Of a stretch of 54,449 bases of DNA, positions 28,601-38,963 are shown in pieces. The notes under the pieces were generated by a model. That model saw nothing but the letters and a program-made list of their open reading frames with translations, had not been told where the DNA came from and did not search any database. Each line of letters opens with the position of its first letter. Within the stretch, counting starts at the first letter, position 1. Source of the stretch: Myxococcales bacterium (lineage in GTDB: Bacteria > Myxococcota > Bradymonadia > UBA7976 > UBA1532); the NCBI GenBank assembly GCA_020633515.1, contig JACKDM010000032.1, forward strand, positions 1 through 54,449, given 5' to 3'. Both the position numbers and the translations under genes were made by a program.

Positions 28601-29834
28601 GGCTCGACGAAGAACGCGTCGAGCAGCGAGCTGTTGTCGCCGCCGTCGTAGAGCTCGCAGCCGGCGAGCGTGAAGCGCCGGTCGCTCGGGTTGTAGAGCT
28701 CGATCCACTCCGCGTCGGCGTCGGCGAGCGGGTCGATCGCGTCGTACATGATCTCGCTGATGACGAGCTCACTCGCGCCGGGCGCGACGGGCAGGTCGAC
28801 GCAGGCGCCCGCGTCGCAGCGGCCGCCGAGCGCGGCGCAGTCTTCGCGCGTCTCGTCGTAGCTGCACTCGGGGCCCTCGGGGGTGACGGTGCACTCGCCG
28901 GGCGCGATCGGCCGCACCGCGACGTCGCCCTCGCAGCTCGCCGCCGGCGCCGCGGCGCAGGGGCTGCCGTCGCAGGCGCCGGGCTCGGCGGTGAAGGTGC
29001 CGGTCTCGGCCGGATCGAAGCCGTTCTCCGAGCCGTCGAGGTCGCACCACACGAACGCGCCGCCTTCGAAGGCCGCGCGGAACGCGAGCGCGTACTCGCC
29101 CGGCGCCGGGACCGCGGCGGTCGCGACGTACTGGTCGTAGCCGGGCGCCGCGCCTTCGAGGTCGTCCCACGCCGGATCGGCCTCGGCCGGCACCCAGACG
29201 AAGCCCGGGTCGCCTTCGCCGGCGCCGACCGGCCCGTAGCCGCCCTGCACCACGAGGCCCTCGACCGGGTCGACCCCGGCGCTCGCGTCGGTCACGCCTT
29301 CGATGTAGAGCTGCCCGTAGAGCGGGAAGGCGACGTCGTAGAACGAGGTGCGCTCGGTCGGGCCGACGTAGCGGCACCGGATCGGCGTCGGCGCGGGCAC
29401 GCAGGTGTTGCTGTCGAGGTCGCAGACCTCGCCGTCGCCGCACGCCTCGTCGCCTTCGCAGCACCCCTCGACCGGCTCGCCCACGCAGCGCCCTTCGACG
29501 CAGCGCCCGGTCCCGCAGACGGCGTCCACCGCGCAGTCGATGTCCTCGGCGCACTCGACCGCCATGTCGGCGCCGAGATCGGCGCCGGCGTCGATCGCCG
29601 CGTCGGGGCCCAGGTCGGGCAGCGGCCCGTCGGTCGCCATGTCGCCGGCGGCGCCATGTCGCGCCCGCTGTCGGCCGGCGGCCGATCGCCGTCGACCTCG
29701 GCGTCGTCGATCCGCATGTCGCCGACCCGGCTGTCGCCCGGGTCGCCGTCGCCGTCGTCACACGCCGCCAGACCGCCGACCGCCACCAGGACCACGAGCC
29801 CGCGGACCCAGTCCCTCCAGTGCAAAGGCTGCAT
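22652..29834 (-). CDS. Very large lamin-tail-domain lipoprotein (two single-base frameshifts)
   Basis: Corrected for single-base losses near 29655 and 28430 the gene encodes about 2394 residues. The start ATG 29834 follows AAGGGGAG. The N-terminus MQPLHWRDWVRGLVVLVAVG runs on into GLAAC, a lipobox. The rest is built of three recurring modules. Six lamin-tail domains follow the pattern GELVITEVMYDP...AEWFELYN, ending in YSLSLDP-like strands. Five copies of a roughly 125-residue beta module are marked by GYGPxGS, DEY, GEYDxAFRFS, DGG and YCDL. About eight short Cys-rich segments have the form PNPCxxPPAxxCEG. Lamin-tail domains in bacteria occur on secreted and surface proteins, often with nucleases, and no catalytic domain is seen here. 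It is probably an extracellular adhesive or scaffold protein. A promoter candidate lies at 29896-29925. Confidence 0.85.
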
Positions 29835-29895
29835 CGTCTCCCCTTCTCGTCAACCCGCGCGGTGGGACGCCGCGTCCGGCCGCGCCTCGGTGCGG

Positions 29896-29925
29896 ACTAT
29901 GGAGCGGGGGGTCGACCTGAGTCAA
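29896..29925 (-). promoter_or_regulatory. Sigma-70-like promoter of the lamin-tail gene with overlapping inverted repeat
   Basis: On the minus strand TTGACT (29925-29920) and CATAGT (29901-29896) are 18 bases apart, giving five of six and four of six matches to the vegetative consensus. Transcription would start about 55 bases before ATG 29834. The -35 element is part of an inverted repeat GAGTCA (29919-29924) N13 TGACTC (29938-29943), a plausible repressor or activator site. Confidence 0.45.
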
Positions 29926-30139
29926 ACGACGGCTGCGTGACTCGCGGCCGGGGAGGCGACGCGATGGCAGGAGCCTCGCGGCCGGTCGCGCCGGGCCCGG
30001 CGCTGGTCTCCGCGAGCGCCGCGCGCCGCGGCCGCGTCAGAGCTCTCGTAATCGCGCGGAACACCCCGGCGCGCCGCGTGATCTCGGCGGCGTCGGCGAG
30101 CGGCGTCGGTTGTCGGCCTCGGCCGCGGCGCGCCGGGCG

Positions 30140-31507
30140 TCAGAGCTTCTCGTAATCGACGGCGAGGCGGCGGCGGCGCTGCGCGTCGGGCGCCGGACGC
30201 GCTTCGGGCGCGGCGCGCAGGGGGCTGGCGCCGGCCGCAGCGAATCGGCGGCCGGGCGCTCGATCACCGTCGGCGGCGGCGCGATCGGGGCCGCGTCAGG
30301 TGAATCCGGCGCCGCGTCGACGCCCGCGTCGGGGATCGGCGTCGCGTCGGCGCCGGCGGCGGCGCGATCACCACCCGCGCCGCGTCCACCCCCCGCGTCG
30401 ACCGCCACCGCCTCGCCCGACCCGCGCAGCAGCAGCCACCCGATCACCGCCAGCAGCGCCGCGACCACCACCACCCACCACCGGGCTCCGCGCCGCCGCC
30501 GGCCGATCGAGCGTCGCGTCGGGATCGAACGCCGCCCCGCCCCACGCCGCCCCCGCGCGCCCGCCATCGCGCGCCGCGAGCGCCTCGGCCCGCGCCCGCG
30601 CCCGACCTCGTCGCCCGCCGCCATCACCTGCTGAAGCGGCTCGACCGGCACGTTCACCGGCCCGATCGCCTCGATCTCGGGCAGCGACGCCGTCGAGACC
30701 ATCGTGTCGGCCATCGCCCGCGGCGCCACCGGGCGCATCCCGCCGGTGAACGACCCCGCCGTCGTCGCCCGCTCCAGCGGCCCGAGCACCGCCACCGCCG
30801 ACGGCGGCCGCTGCCCCGGGGAGCGGCGCACCAGCGCGTCGAGCACCTCCACCAGCCCCGGCGGCGCCCCCGGCAGCGGCCCCGCCGCCGCCTCGTCCGG
30901 CCCGAGCCCGCCCAGCAGCGCCCGCCCGATCAGACCCAGCGCGTACAGATCACCCCGCGCGTCCGCCGCCCGCCCCGTCACCGCCTCCGGCGCCGCCCAC
31001 CGCCCCGGATCACCCGCGAACGGCGTCTCCCCGAGCCCCAGCCCCCGCAGCCGCACGTAATCCGAGCGCCCCAGCGTCTGCTGCAACACCACCGCCGCCG
31101 GCGACAGCGCCCCGTGCACGATCCCCCGCCCGTGCGCATCGGCCAGCACCCGCGCGAGCTGGCGCACGATGTCCGCCACCCGATCCGGCGCCTGCGGCTC
31201 ACCGATCAACGCCGTCAGCGGCTCGCCCTCGATCCGCGCCTCGACCAGATACAGCCCGCGCTCGTCGAGCCCCGCGTCCAGCACCGGGATCAACGCCGGA
31301 TGATCCAGCGCCACCACCGCCGGCAGCAGCCGCTTGAGCCGCATCATCGCCGTCGTATCACCCGGCGCCACCCACAGCCGCACCGGCCGCCCGGTCGCGA
31401 GGTGCAGCCCCCCCACGCGCGCCCGCCGCGCGGCCCTCGACCACGCGATAGCGCCCGTCCACCAGGACGCCGCTGCCGAACTCGTCGGTGTTTCTTCCCC
31501 CGTTCAC
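30140..31507 (-). CDS. Membrane-anchored Ser/Thr kinase homologue lacking catalytic residues (frameshifted)
   Basis: The likely start is GTG 31507 (NGGRNTDEFGSGVLVDGRYR). A base is missing in the G-run near 31408, after which the frame continues GGLHLATGRPVRLWVAP. Kinase lobes are recognisable to about residue 270, but key residues are gone. The VAIK lysine position reads RLWVAP, the HRD loop reads IVHGALSPAAVVL without Asp or Asn, and the DFG site reads LRGLGLGET. It is therefore a pseudokinase. A basic segment, one helix (WWVVVVAALLAVIGWLLL) and an Asp/Ala/Pro-rich outer tail follow. Near the 3' end another shift gives two possible ends: AVDYEKL with stop at 30140, or a stop at 30037. CGTCAGAGCT(T)CTCGTAATCG is duplicated at both ends. 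Confidence 0.7.
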
Positions 31508-31555
31508 CGCTTCACGACACTCCAAATCCGGCTGTCAGGCAAGTTTCGCCGCCGC

Positions 31556-31914
31556 TCAGCCATCGCCCGCCTCGCCGTCCGCCGCCGCCGCCTCGCCGGC
31601 TCCGCCGGCGCCTCGCTCTCCACCCGGCGCCTCGCCCGCCTCACTCTCCACCGCCGCCTCACCCGCCGCCGCCGCCTCCAGCAGCACCACCGGCCGCGGA
31701 TCATCCGGCGCCGCCGGCGCCACGAACCCCGCCGGCACCAGCGGCACCGCCGGCAGGATGTCCACCAACGGCGGCACCGAACCCGCCGCCTCCTCCGGCG
31801 ACGGCTTCGGCCGCAGCACCTCCGGCGGCGGCGCCTCGATCACCCGCTTCTCGATGATCGTCGGCCCGCACCCCGCGAGCAGCCCCCCAGCAGCAGCAGC
31901 CCTCTCGCCCGCAT
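31556..31914 (-). CDS. Small lipoprotein, proline/alanine-rich (one base missing)
   Basis: ATG 31914 shares its A with the stop of the upstream TPR gene (TGATG), so translation is coupled. The sequence reads MRARGLLLLGG and then, if the six-C run at 31883-31888 is restored to seven, LLAGCGPTIIEKRVIEAPPP, a perfect lipobox. The mature part is about 100 residues of low-complexity Pro, Ala and Glu (EEAAGSVPPLVDILPAVPLV). This suggests a disordered linker tethered to the envelope. The function is unknown. It lies between a TPR protein and a pseudokinase in one apparent operon. Confidence 0.6.
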
Positions 31915-33277
31915 CACTTCCTCCCTCGCCGCTTCGCCGGCCGCTTCTTCGGTGGCGGCGGCGGCGGCGGCGCCGTCTTGCCCTCCGGATCCGCCGTCGC
32001 CAGCCACGCCGTCGCCTCCGCGTGCTCCGGCGCCTTCTCCAGCGCCTTGCGGAACTGCCGCGCCGCCCCGAGCTTGTCATCCAACCGGAACAGCGTCGCG
32101 CCCCGGTTGTAGAACACCTCCGCCGGCGCCCCCTCGATCCCGCTCGCGATCAGGAACGCCCCCGACGCGTCCTGGTACTTGCCCGCCCGATACAGCGTCA
32201 CCCCCAGGTTGAAGTGCGCCGGCCACCACGTCGGCTGAAGCTCGATCGCCGTCCGAAACAGCTTCTCCGCCCGCTCGAGGTCGCTCGCCTCGTAGGCGGC
32301 GACCCCCCGGTTGAAGTTGAACTCGGCGTGCTGCGGGCTCAGCGTGCGAAAGCCGAGCCCCGCCCGCTCCAATACGAACTCGCTCTGCCGCACCACCCCG
32401 CGGGCCTGCTCGATCGCGGGCTCCATGTCCATGCGGCGGTGGGTGCGCAGCCAGTCGGCGATGTCCTGGATGGTGTAGCCCGCCGTCACCGCGAAGATCG
32501 CGAACCGCACCGCATCGCGGGGGAGCTGCCCGACCGGGCGCCCGCGGGCATCGGCGTGCCACTGCATCCACTCGGCGACGCGGGTGTCTTCGTTGCGCAC
32601 GAAGGTGTCGACCGCGAAGCCATCACCCGACGGCTTCACGTAGCGCCGCAGCCGCTCGACATCCTCCGCCTCGATCCGCTGCACCGTCGCCAGCACCGCC
32701 AGCAGCGCCGGATCACGCGTCAGCCCCGCCCCCAGCTTCGTGCCCGCCGCCGGCCGCGGCGGCGCGGGGCGCAGCGGCACCACCTCGAGCTCGACCTTGC
32801 CCCCCGGCGGCGCGACCACCGCCCGCTGGTTGGGCACCGGCACGAACTCCCGCCCTCCGGCCCGAAGAACACCGCGCCCCCATCGACCAGCAGCAGCCGC
32901 GCGCCCCCACCGGCGCCTCGGCCGCCGCGTCGAGCGCCACCGTCAGCACCACCCGATCGGTGTCGGCGCGGTCGGCGCCGGCAGCCCCATCTCCACCGCC
33001 TCCACCACCACCCCCGCCGCGTCGCCCATCGCCGGCGCCTCGAACCCCTCGGGCGGCACCCCACCCGCCGGCGCCACCCCGGCGACAGCCGCCGCGACAG
33101 CCGATCGACCAGCGGATTGACCCCATCCGCGCCCGTCTTCAGGATCACCGCCGCCGGATCCGGCGCCACCGGCTCCACCGCCGCCGCCGCCGCCGCCTTC
33201 GGCTTCTTCGGCGCCTCGGCCCACGCCGCGCCCACGAGCAGGCACCCGCCGAGCACCCAGAGCGAAGTCGTCTTCAC
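31914..33277 (-). CDS. Secreted TPR-repeat protein with frameshifted N-terminal half
   Basis: GTG 33277, preceded by GGGAGGTG, opens a signal peptide (VKTTSLWVLGGCLLVGAAWA followed by EAPKK). Over the next 400 bp sensible protein segments alternate between frames (ILKTGADGVNPLVDRLSR; PPEGFEAPAMGDAAGVVVEA; DTDRVVLTVALDAAAEAPV; LLLVDGGAVFFGPEG). At least three or four single-base indels are needed. From 32840 the frame is open to the end: PNQRAVVAPPGGKVELEVV, a helical domain, then three TPR units (AEFNFNRGVAAYEASDLERA; WPAHFNLGVTLYRAGKYQDA; EVFYNRGATLFRLDDKLGAA) and a Lys/Arg-rich tail. TPRs mediate protein contacts, so it may scaffold the neighbouring lipoprotein or pseudokinase. Confidence 0.65.
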
Positions 33278-33303
33278 CCGCACCTCCCGCGCCAGCGCGC
33301 CGA

Positions 33304-34185
33304 CTACTTCTTCACCGAGAGCATGTGCGCCATCCCGATCGCGCCGAACAAGCCCTGCTGGATCTGGATCGCTCAGCCCGTTGATGCCCCGGATCCCATC
33401 CCCATCATCGCGTCCACCACCACCCGCACCGGCCGGCTGCCCTTCGGCGCCGCCACCACCTGCACGATCGCGTCCGCCACCTCCTGCGGATCGGGCGCCC
33501 CCGGCACCTCGAGCGACGCCATCAGCCCGCTCCACACCTGATGCGGCAGCTCGGCCTGATCCCCGTAGCTCTTCTCCCGCTCCACGTCCGCCGCCGCCAC
33601 CATGCCCGACTTGAAGTTCGTGCCGTACGCCCCCGGCTCGACGATCACCACCTCCACCCCGCTCGGCGCCACCTCGTACCGCAGCGTCTCCGCGTAGCCC
33701 TCCAGCGCGAACTTCGACGCGACGTACGGCGCGCAGAACGGGATCACGAACCGCCCCGCCGTGCTCGTCACCTGCACGATCAGCCCCTCGCCCCGCGCCC
33801 GCATCGCCGGCAGCACCGCCCGATTCACCCGATGCGACCCGAGCAGGTTGGTGTCGAGCACCCGCTGGAACTGCTCGACGGTGAACGCCTCCGCCCAGCC
33901 CGCCACGCCCGAGCCCGCGTTGTTGACCACCACATCGAGCGGCCCATCCGCCGACGCCGCCGCCACCGCCGCCTCCACCGACCCGTCGTCGGTCACGTCC
34001 AGATCGAGCACCGTGATGCTGCCCGCCACCGACGCCGCGTACTCTCGCAGCGCCGCCGCCCGATCGGCGTTCTGCTTCTGGCTGTTGCGCATCGTCGCAA
34101 ACACGGTGTGCCCCGCCGCCGCGAGCGCGCGCGCGGTCAGGTGGCCGAAGCCGGTGCTGGTGCCGGTGATCAGGACGGTGCTCAT
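33304..34185 (-). CDS. Short-chain dehydrogenase/reductase (frameshifted near the 3' end)
   Basis: ATG 34185 follows GGAG in ATGGAGTCTCG. A further in-frame ATG at 34221 has no such site. The Rossmann motif is VLITGTSTGFGHLTA, then VVNNAGSG, a Ser in VQVTSTAGR, and the catalytic pair in YVASKFALEGY. The substrate is unknown. The family reduces or oxidises small alcohols and ketones with NAD(P). After VVVDAMMGMGSG two compensating shifts are needed to reach the natural end (GLFGAIGMAHMLSVKK, stop at 33304). It is divergent from the M6 protease gene, with 129 bp between the starts. Confidence 0.8.
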
Positions 34186-34314
34186 CGAGACTCCATCGCG
34201 AAGGATTGCAAGAAGCATCACCGAGCCACGCCCGGCGACGGTCGAACGCGCCGCATCATAACCCGGTCACGCCGCGACGTGCATTTGCCGCGCAGCCTTG
34301 ATACAGCGCACCCC

Positions 34315-37034
34315 ATGCGCACCCTCATCACCCTCGCCGCCCTCAGCGCCCTCCTCACCCTCACCGCCACGCCGCGCCCCCCGCCCCCCGCGCCCCGCCG
34401 CCCTCATCGACGACCTCACCGCGCTCCGCTTCGACCGCCTCGGCGACCCCGTCACCCGCTGGGACGCCATCGCCCCGTCACCGCGCCAAGCACCCGCCCC
34501 CACCACCTCCTCGTCGTGCTCGTCGCCTTCCCCGACCGCGGCTTCGACCGCTACGCCGGCGACCCCGACCAGCCCGAGAAGCTCGCCGCCTGGTACCAGC
34601 ACCACCTCTTCGACCCCGGCTACACCCGCCCCGGCACCCTCAGCCGCTACTACCGCGACCAGAGCATGGGCCTCTACCACGTGCAAGGCACCGTGCTCCC
34701 CCCCATCGTGCTCGACCGCCCCGCGCCGCCTACGGCGCCCCCACCCGCCCCCAAGGCGGCGACTGGCGCAGCGACGCCGACCCCGAAGCCCTCGTCACCG
34801 AAGCCCTCGCCCGCCTCGACCCCGCCACGCTCGACCCCGCCACCCTCGACCGCTGGGACCCCCACGACATCGACGGCGACGGCCTCCGCGAAGAAGCCGA
34901 CGGCTACCTCGACCACCTCGTCCTCGTCATCGCCGGCGGCGGCAATCCTCCTGCCACGGCCTCCACGACCTCGACGACGTCTACACCCCCGACGCCCCCC
35001 GACGTCACCGCCACCCTCACCCCCAAAGCCCGCGAATGCGCCGAGCGGATCTGGCCCCACCGCTTCGTGCTCCAGCGCGGCGAAGGCGACGGCCCCACCG
35101 TCGAAGGCCAGCCCCACCCCGCGGCGGCGTCCCGCTCCGCCCCGACCTCTGGAGCCGCGACTACAACATCCAGAGCGAGTACATCGACCGCAGCACCTTC
35201 ATCCACGAGTTCGCCCACGGCCTCGGCCTGCCCCGACGTCTACGCCCGCGCCACCAGCAACTCCACCGGCCCCTGGTCGGTCATGAGCGCCACCGCCGAC
35301 CCCGAAGCGCAGAGCCTCACCGCCTGGAGCCGCCTCCAGCTCGGCTGGCTCCGCCCCGCCATCATCCGCCCCCCGCCTTCGGCGGCGCCCGCCTGCAATC
35401 CATCTACCTCCGCACCCTCGACGACCCCACCGACCCCGCAGCCCACGCCCGCGACCTCCAGGCCGCCGGCGTCTGGCGCGCCGCCCTCGTCGCGCTCCCC
35501 CCCAAGACCCGCCACCTCACCCTCACCCCGCTCCCCCCGGCAACGGCCAAGCGCGCCCTCTACAGCGGCCAGGGCAACGACCTCGACCGCCGCGTCACCC
35601 TCACCCTCGACCTCCGAACGACCCCCGCCCCCCTCCGCCTCGCCTTCGACGCCTGGTGGAACATCGAAGCCGGCTGGGACTTCGCCTACCTCGAGACCAG
35701 CCTCGACGGCCGCACCTGGACCCGCCGCCGCCCGCTCGACCCCGCCCACATGCCCGCCGCCCACGGCCACGACGGCCTGGCACCCTCCCCGGCTTCACCG
35801 GACTCAGCGGCGACCGCGACGGCGACGGCAAGAACGAGAGCCACCCCGCTGCGACCCCCGCCAGAAGCGCGCCCACGGCGAAGACCGCATCACCGCCGCC
35901 GAAGACCCTGCCGCGACCCCACCTGGACCCGCGTCACCTTCGCCCTCGACGACCTCGCCGGCCACCGCGCCCACGTCCGCCTCCGCTCCGTCACCGACAT
36001 GGCCGCCGTGCAGCCCGGCATCCTCATCGACGACCTCGAAGTCACCGCCGCCAGCGAAGCCATCCTCCGCGAAGACTTCAGAAGGCGCGCTGCACCCCGC
36101 CATCCGCCTCGACGGCTTCCTCCCGAGCCCCGGCCACCACACACCTGCTCGTCCCCCACTACTACCTCCTCGAACACCGCGACCCCTACGCCCCCGGCGA
36201 CCGCGCCGACCGCGCCCTCGGAGACGGCGAAGCCCTCCGCTTCTACCGCGCCCCCGACGGCGCCATGCGCGCCATCCGCGCCCGCCCCCGCCCCGGCGTC
36301 GTCGCCTGGTACGTCGACGGCGCATGGCCCTGGAGCGAAAACGACCCCGCCGACCTCGGCCCCGGCCGCGGCTTACCTCCTCGCCCTCGACGCCTGGCCC
36401 GAAGAGATCCCGCTCCCCGGCCTCGAAGGCTGGCTGCAAGGCAAGCCCGGCGAAGGCACCACCCACTACGACATCACGCCGCGGCCACCCAGCCACCCTC
36501 GCCGCCGCCTGGAGAGACACCCTCTGCTTCGTCCGCGCCCACGACTGGCGCCCCTGAAGCCCTCACCTGCGACACCCCCACCGCCGGCCTCACCGGCCTC
36601 ACCCTCGACGGCCGCCCGCTCCTCTACAGCTACCAACGCCTCGCCGACCACCTCCCCGGCCCCGACCGCGAACGCTACGCCACCGCCGGCGAGCTCCTCG
36701 ACGACAAGAAGCGCGACGGCGAAGTCTCCTACCGCCTCCGCGACCGCGCCCTCCGCCACCTCCACAGCTACGACGCCCCTTCGCGCTCGAAGCCTTCCCG
36801 GATGGCATCGAACACTACCTCGTCCGCGACGGCCAGCTCGTCAAGACCGGCAGCGCGCCGCACCCCGCCGTCTCGATCGTACAGCGACGCCACCCCCGCG
36901 CGATGGCAGAACCCCAACCTCCCCTTCGGCGGCGTCACCGTGCCATCGGAAGGCTTCGGCTTCCACCTCGCCGCCCGAAGCCCGACGCCCCGAAGGAGGC
37001 GCGGGTCAAGGTCTACTTCACCTGGGACCGCTGA
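34315..37034 (+). pseudogene. M6-family (immune inhibitor A-like) secreted metalloprotease with many frameshifts
   Basis: From ATG 34315 a signal peptide (MRTLITLAALSALLTLTAT) starts the protein. Recognisable segments follow in order but in changing frames: LLVVLVAFPDRGFDRYAGDP; RYYRDQSMGLYHVQG; DIDGDGLREEADGYLDHLVL; the zinc site STFIHEFAHGLGLPDVY (HEFAH at 35204-35218); GPWSVMSATADPEAQSLTAW; LAFDAWWNIEAGWDFAYLET; GHRAHVRLRSVTDMAAVQPG; and the end ARVKVYFTWDR at 37034. The order, the Gly after HExxH, the LPD and the length (about 900 residues) fit M6 peptidases. At least ten single-base indels, mostly in C runs, interrupt it, yet the pieces are well conserved. It is either very recently inactivated or an assembly-error zone. 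Confidence 0.75.
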
Positions 37035-37732
37035 TGATGCTTCACGCTCCCTGATAACACCCATGCCATTGAACGCTCCCCATCAGCCAGACATCGAGAC
37101 GCAGATGCCAGACCATCCTGCGAAGGCGACGTGCGCGCCTACGCGGCCTCGGATCGCGGCCCGGAATCACCGCGCTCCTCGGCCGATGACAACTCCATCA
37201 TCAGCTCCTATCGGCTCTTCGGCGTCGAAGACGCTCGAGGCGCGCTCAGGCGAACGTCACCAGAACACCGGGCGCTTGCTCCCGCCGGCAACTCGGTGGC
37301 TTCATGCAAGATGTCGTGACAGCTCGTGCTTCCGCGACCCCGGGTCATCCCGGACGCCGCACCTGGCGAGCGTCTTCGGTGACCCGGATCGGCGCCGATG
37401 GCATCAAGAGCGACCTCGTGGTCGGCCGCGATGACACCTATCCCATCAAGTGGCGCGACGGCAGCACCGACGGCGACCACGCAACCAGCAGCGCGCTCGC
37501 CTCGGAGCCATCTTCGGCGCCGGCTTTCGCCCGATCAAGCTGATGTCTCTACCTCCCTCTGCGCCGGCAGCTCCTCACCGCGCCATCAAGCGCGGCTGAT
37601 GGCGCCGTCTTCATGCCGATCGCGGCGGCGTGCTTCTATGTCGAGTACGCCGCCTGCGCGCCACGACCGTACGATCGCACCGGCGTCGACCTCGGCGCTC
37701 ATCCTCACTCGTCTCGCGGAAGGCAGCGAGCC
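37035..37732 (+). other. 700 bp with fragmentary open frames upstream of the DNA methyltransferase
   Basis: No frame is open throughout. Protein-like pieces occur: DDNSIISSYRLFGVEDARGA (about 37188), GADGIKSDLVVGRDDTYPIK (about 37393), GAIFGAGFRPIKLMSLYLPL (about 37506) and VFMPIAAACFYVEYAACAPR (about 37608). The surroundings show a dense series of one-base indels, so this may be another frameshifted gene of about 200 residues directly before the methyltransferase. A restriction endonuclease partner would fit that position, and KSDLVV recalls such enzymes, but this is not enough to call it. The base composition is less GC-rich than the neighbours. Confidence 0.35.
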
Positions 37733-38958
37733 ATGACCGACGCCATCGTCCACACCGGCGACTGCCTCGACATCACCTAGAGCCATGCGGGCCGGCTCGA
37801 TCGAGTCTCATCTACCTCGACCCCCCGTTCTTCACCCAGACGACCCAGCGCCAGAGCAGTCGACGCGGCCGCGCCTTCTCGTTCGACGACCTCTGGCGCT
37901 CGCAGGCGGCAGCTACGCCGAGAAGCCTCTGACCACCGCCTCGCCGAGATGCACCGCCTCCTCACCCCGCGCGGCGCCATCGTCTTCGCCTGCGACACCC
38001 GTCGCCAACCACATCGCCCGCCTCCTCCTCGACGACATCTTCGGCGACCGGCACTTCCGCGCCGAGATCATCTGGCTCCTATCGCTGCGCTGGTCCCGCA
38101 CCCGCCAGGGACTGCCCCCCGCCCACCAGGCCCTCTACTGGTACAGCCGCGGCGACGACTACCCCTTCACCCCCCACTACGGCGACTACTCCCCCGCCAC
38201 CAACGTCGACCAGATCCTGCAACTGCGCGCCCGCGACGCCCGCAACAAAGCCGTCTACAAGCGTGACGCGACCGGGCAGATCGCGTTCGACGAGCGCCAA
38301 GAAGGGCGTCCCGCTCGGCGACGTCTGGCTCCTCAGCCGCCTATCTCAACCCGAAAGCCGCGAGCGCGTCGGCTATCCCACCCAGAAGCCGAGATCCTGC
38401 TCCTCGACTACGCATCATCGCCCTCTTCAGCGACCCCGGCGACCGCGTCCTCGACCCGTTCTGCGGCAGCGGCAGTCGCCCTCGTCGCGGCCGAAGCCGC
38501 CGGGCGATATGCCATCGGCATCGACACCTCGGCCGAGGCGACGCGCAGCTCACCCGCGACCGCCTCGCCGCGCCGGTGCGCACGCGCTCCAGCGCTGCTC
38601 CAGAAGGGACGCCGAAGCCTATGACACCGCCGATCGCGAGCTGCTCGCGCTCCTCGGCGGGCTCGACCGCCGTCGGCGGTGCATCGCAACCGTGGCATCG
38701 ACGCCTTCCTCCGCGACGGCCTCGACGGGATCGGTCGCGATCCGGGCTCAGCGACCCGGCGAATCACTCGCCGACGCCGCCGCCGCGCTCCACCGCGCCG
38801 CGCAGAGCTCGGGTGTCACCGCCGGCCCTGCTCGTGCGGACGATGCCCGGCGACGAGACACCCTGCTCGGCCGCGTCGTCGCCACCGACAGCGCCGCCTG
38901 CGCCGTCAACACCGCCCTCCATCGGATCGTTCAGCGACGCGCGCGCATGGCGGGCTGA
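37733..38958 (+). pseudogene. Beta-class DNA amino-methyltransferase (N6-adenine or N4-cytosine), frameshifted
   Basis: ATG 37733 follows GGAAGG and gives MTDAIVHTGDCLDIT, then TAG unless one base is restored. Catalytic motif IV follows as SSLIYLDPPFFTQ (DPPF at 37819-37830). Later come MHRLLTPRGAIVFACDT, ANHIARLLLDDIFGDRHFRA, WSRTRQGLPPAHQALYWYSR, then GVPLGDVWLLSRL, VGYPTQKP and motif I, VLDPFCGSGS (38449-38475). Motif IV before motif I with the target-recognition region between them defines the beta class. A tail of about 150 residues ends IVQRRARMAG. At least six frame changes are needed. Each piece matches the family, so the gene is broken only by indels. Confidence 0.75.
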
Positions 38959-38963
38959 GCCGA

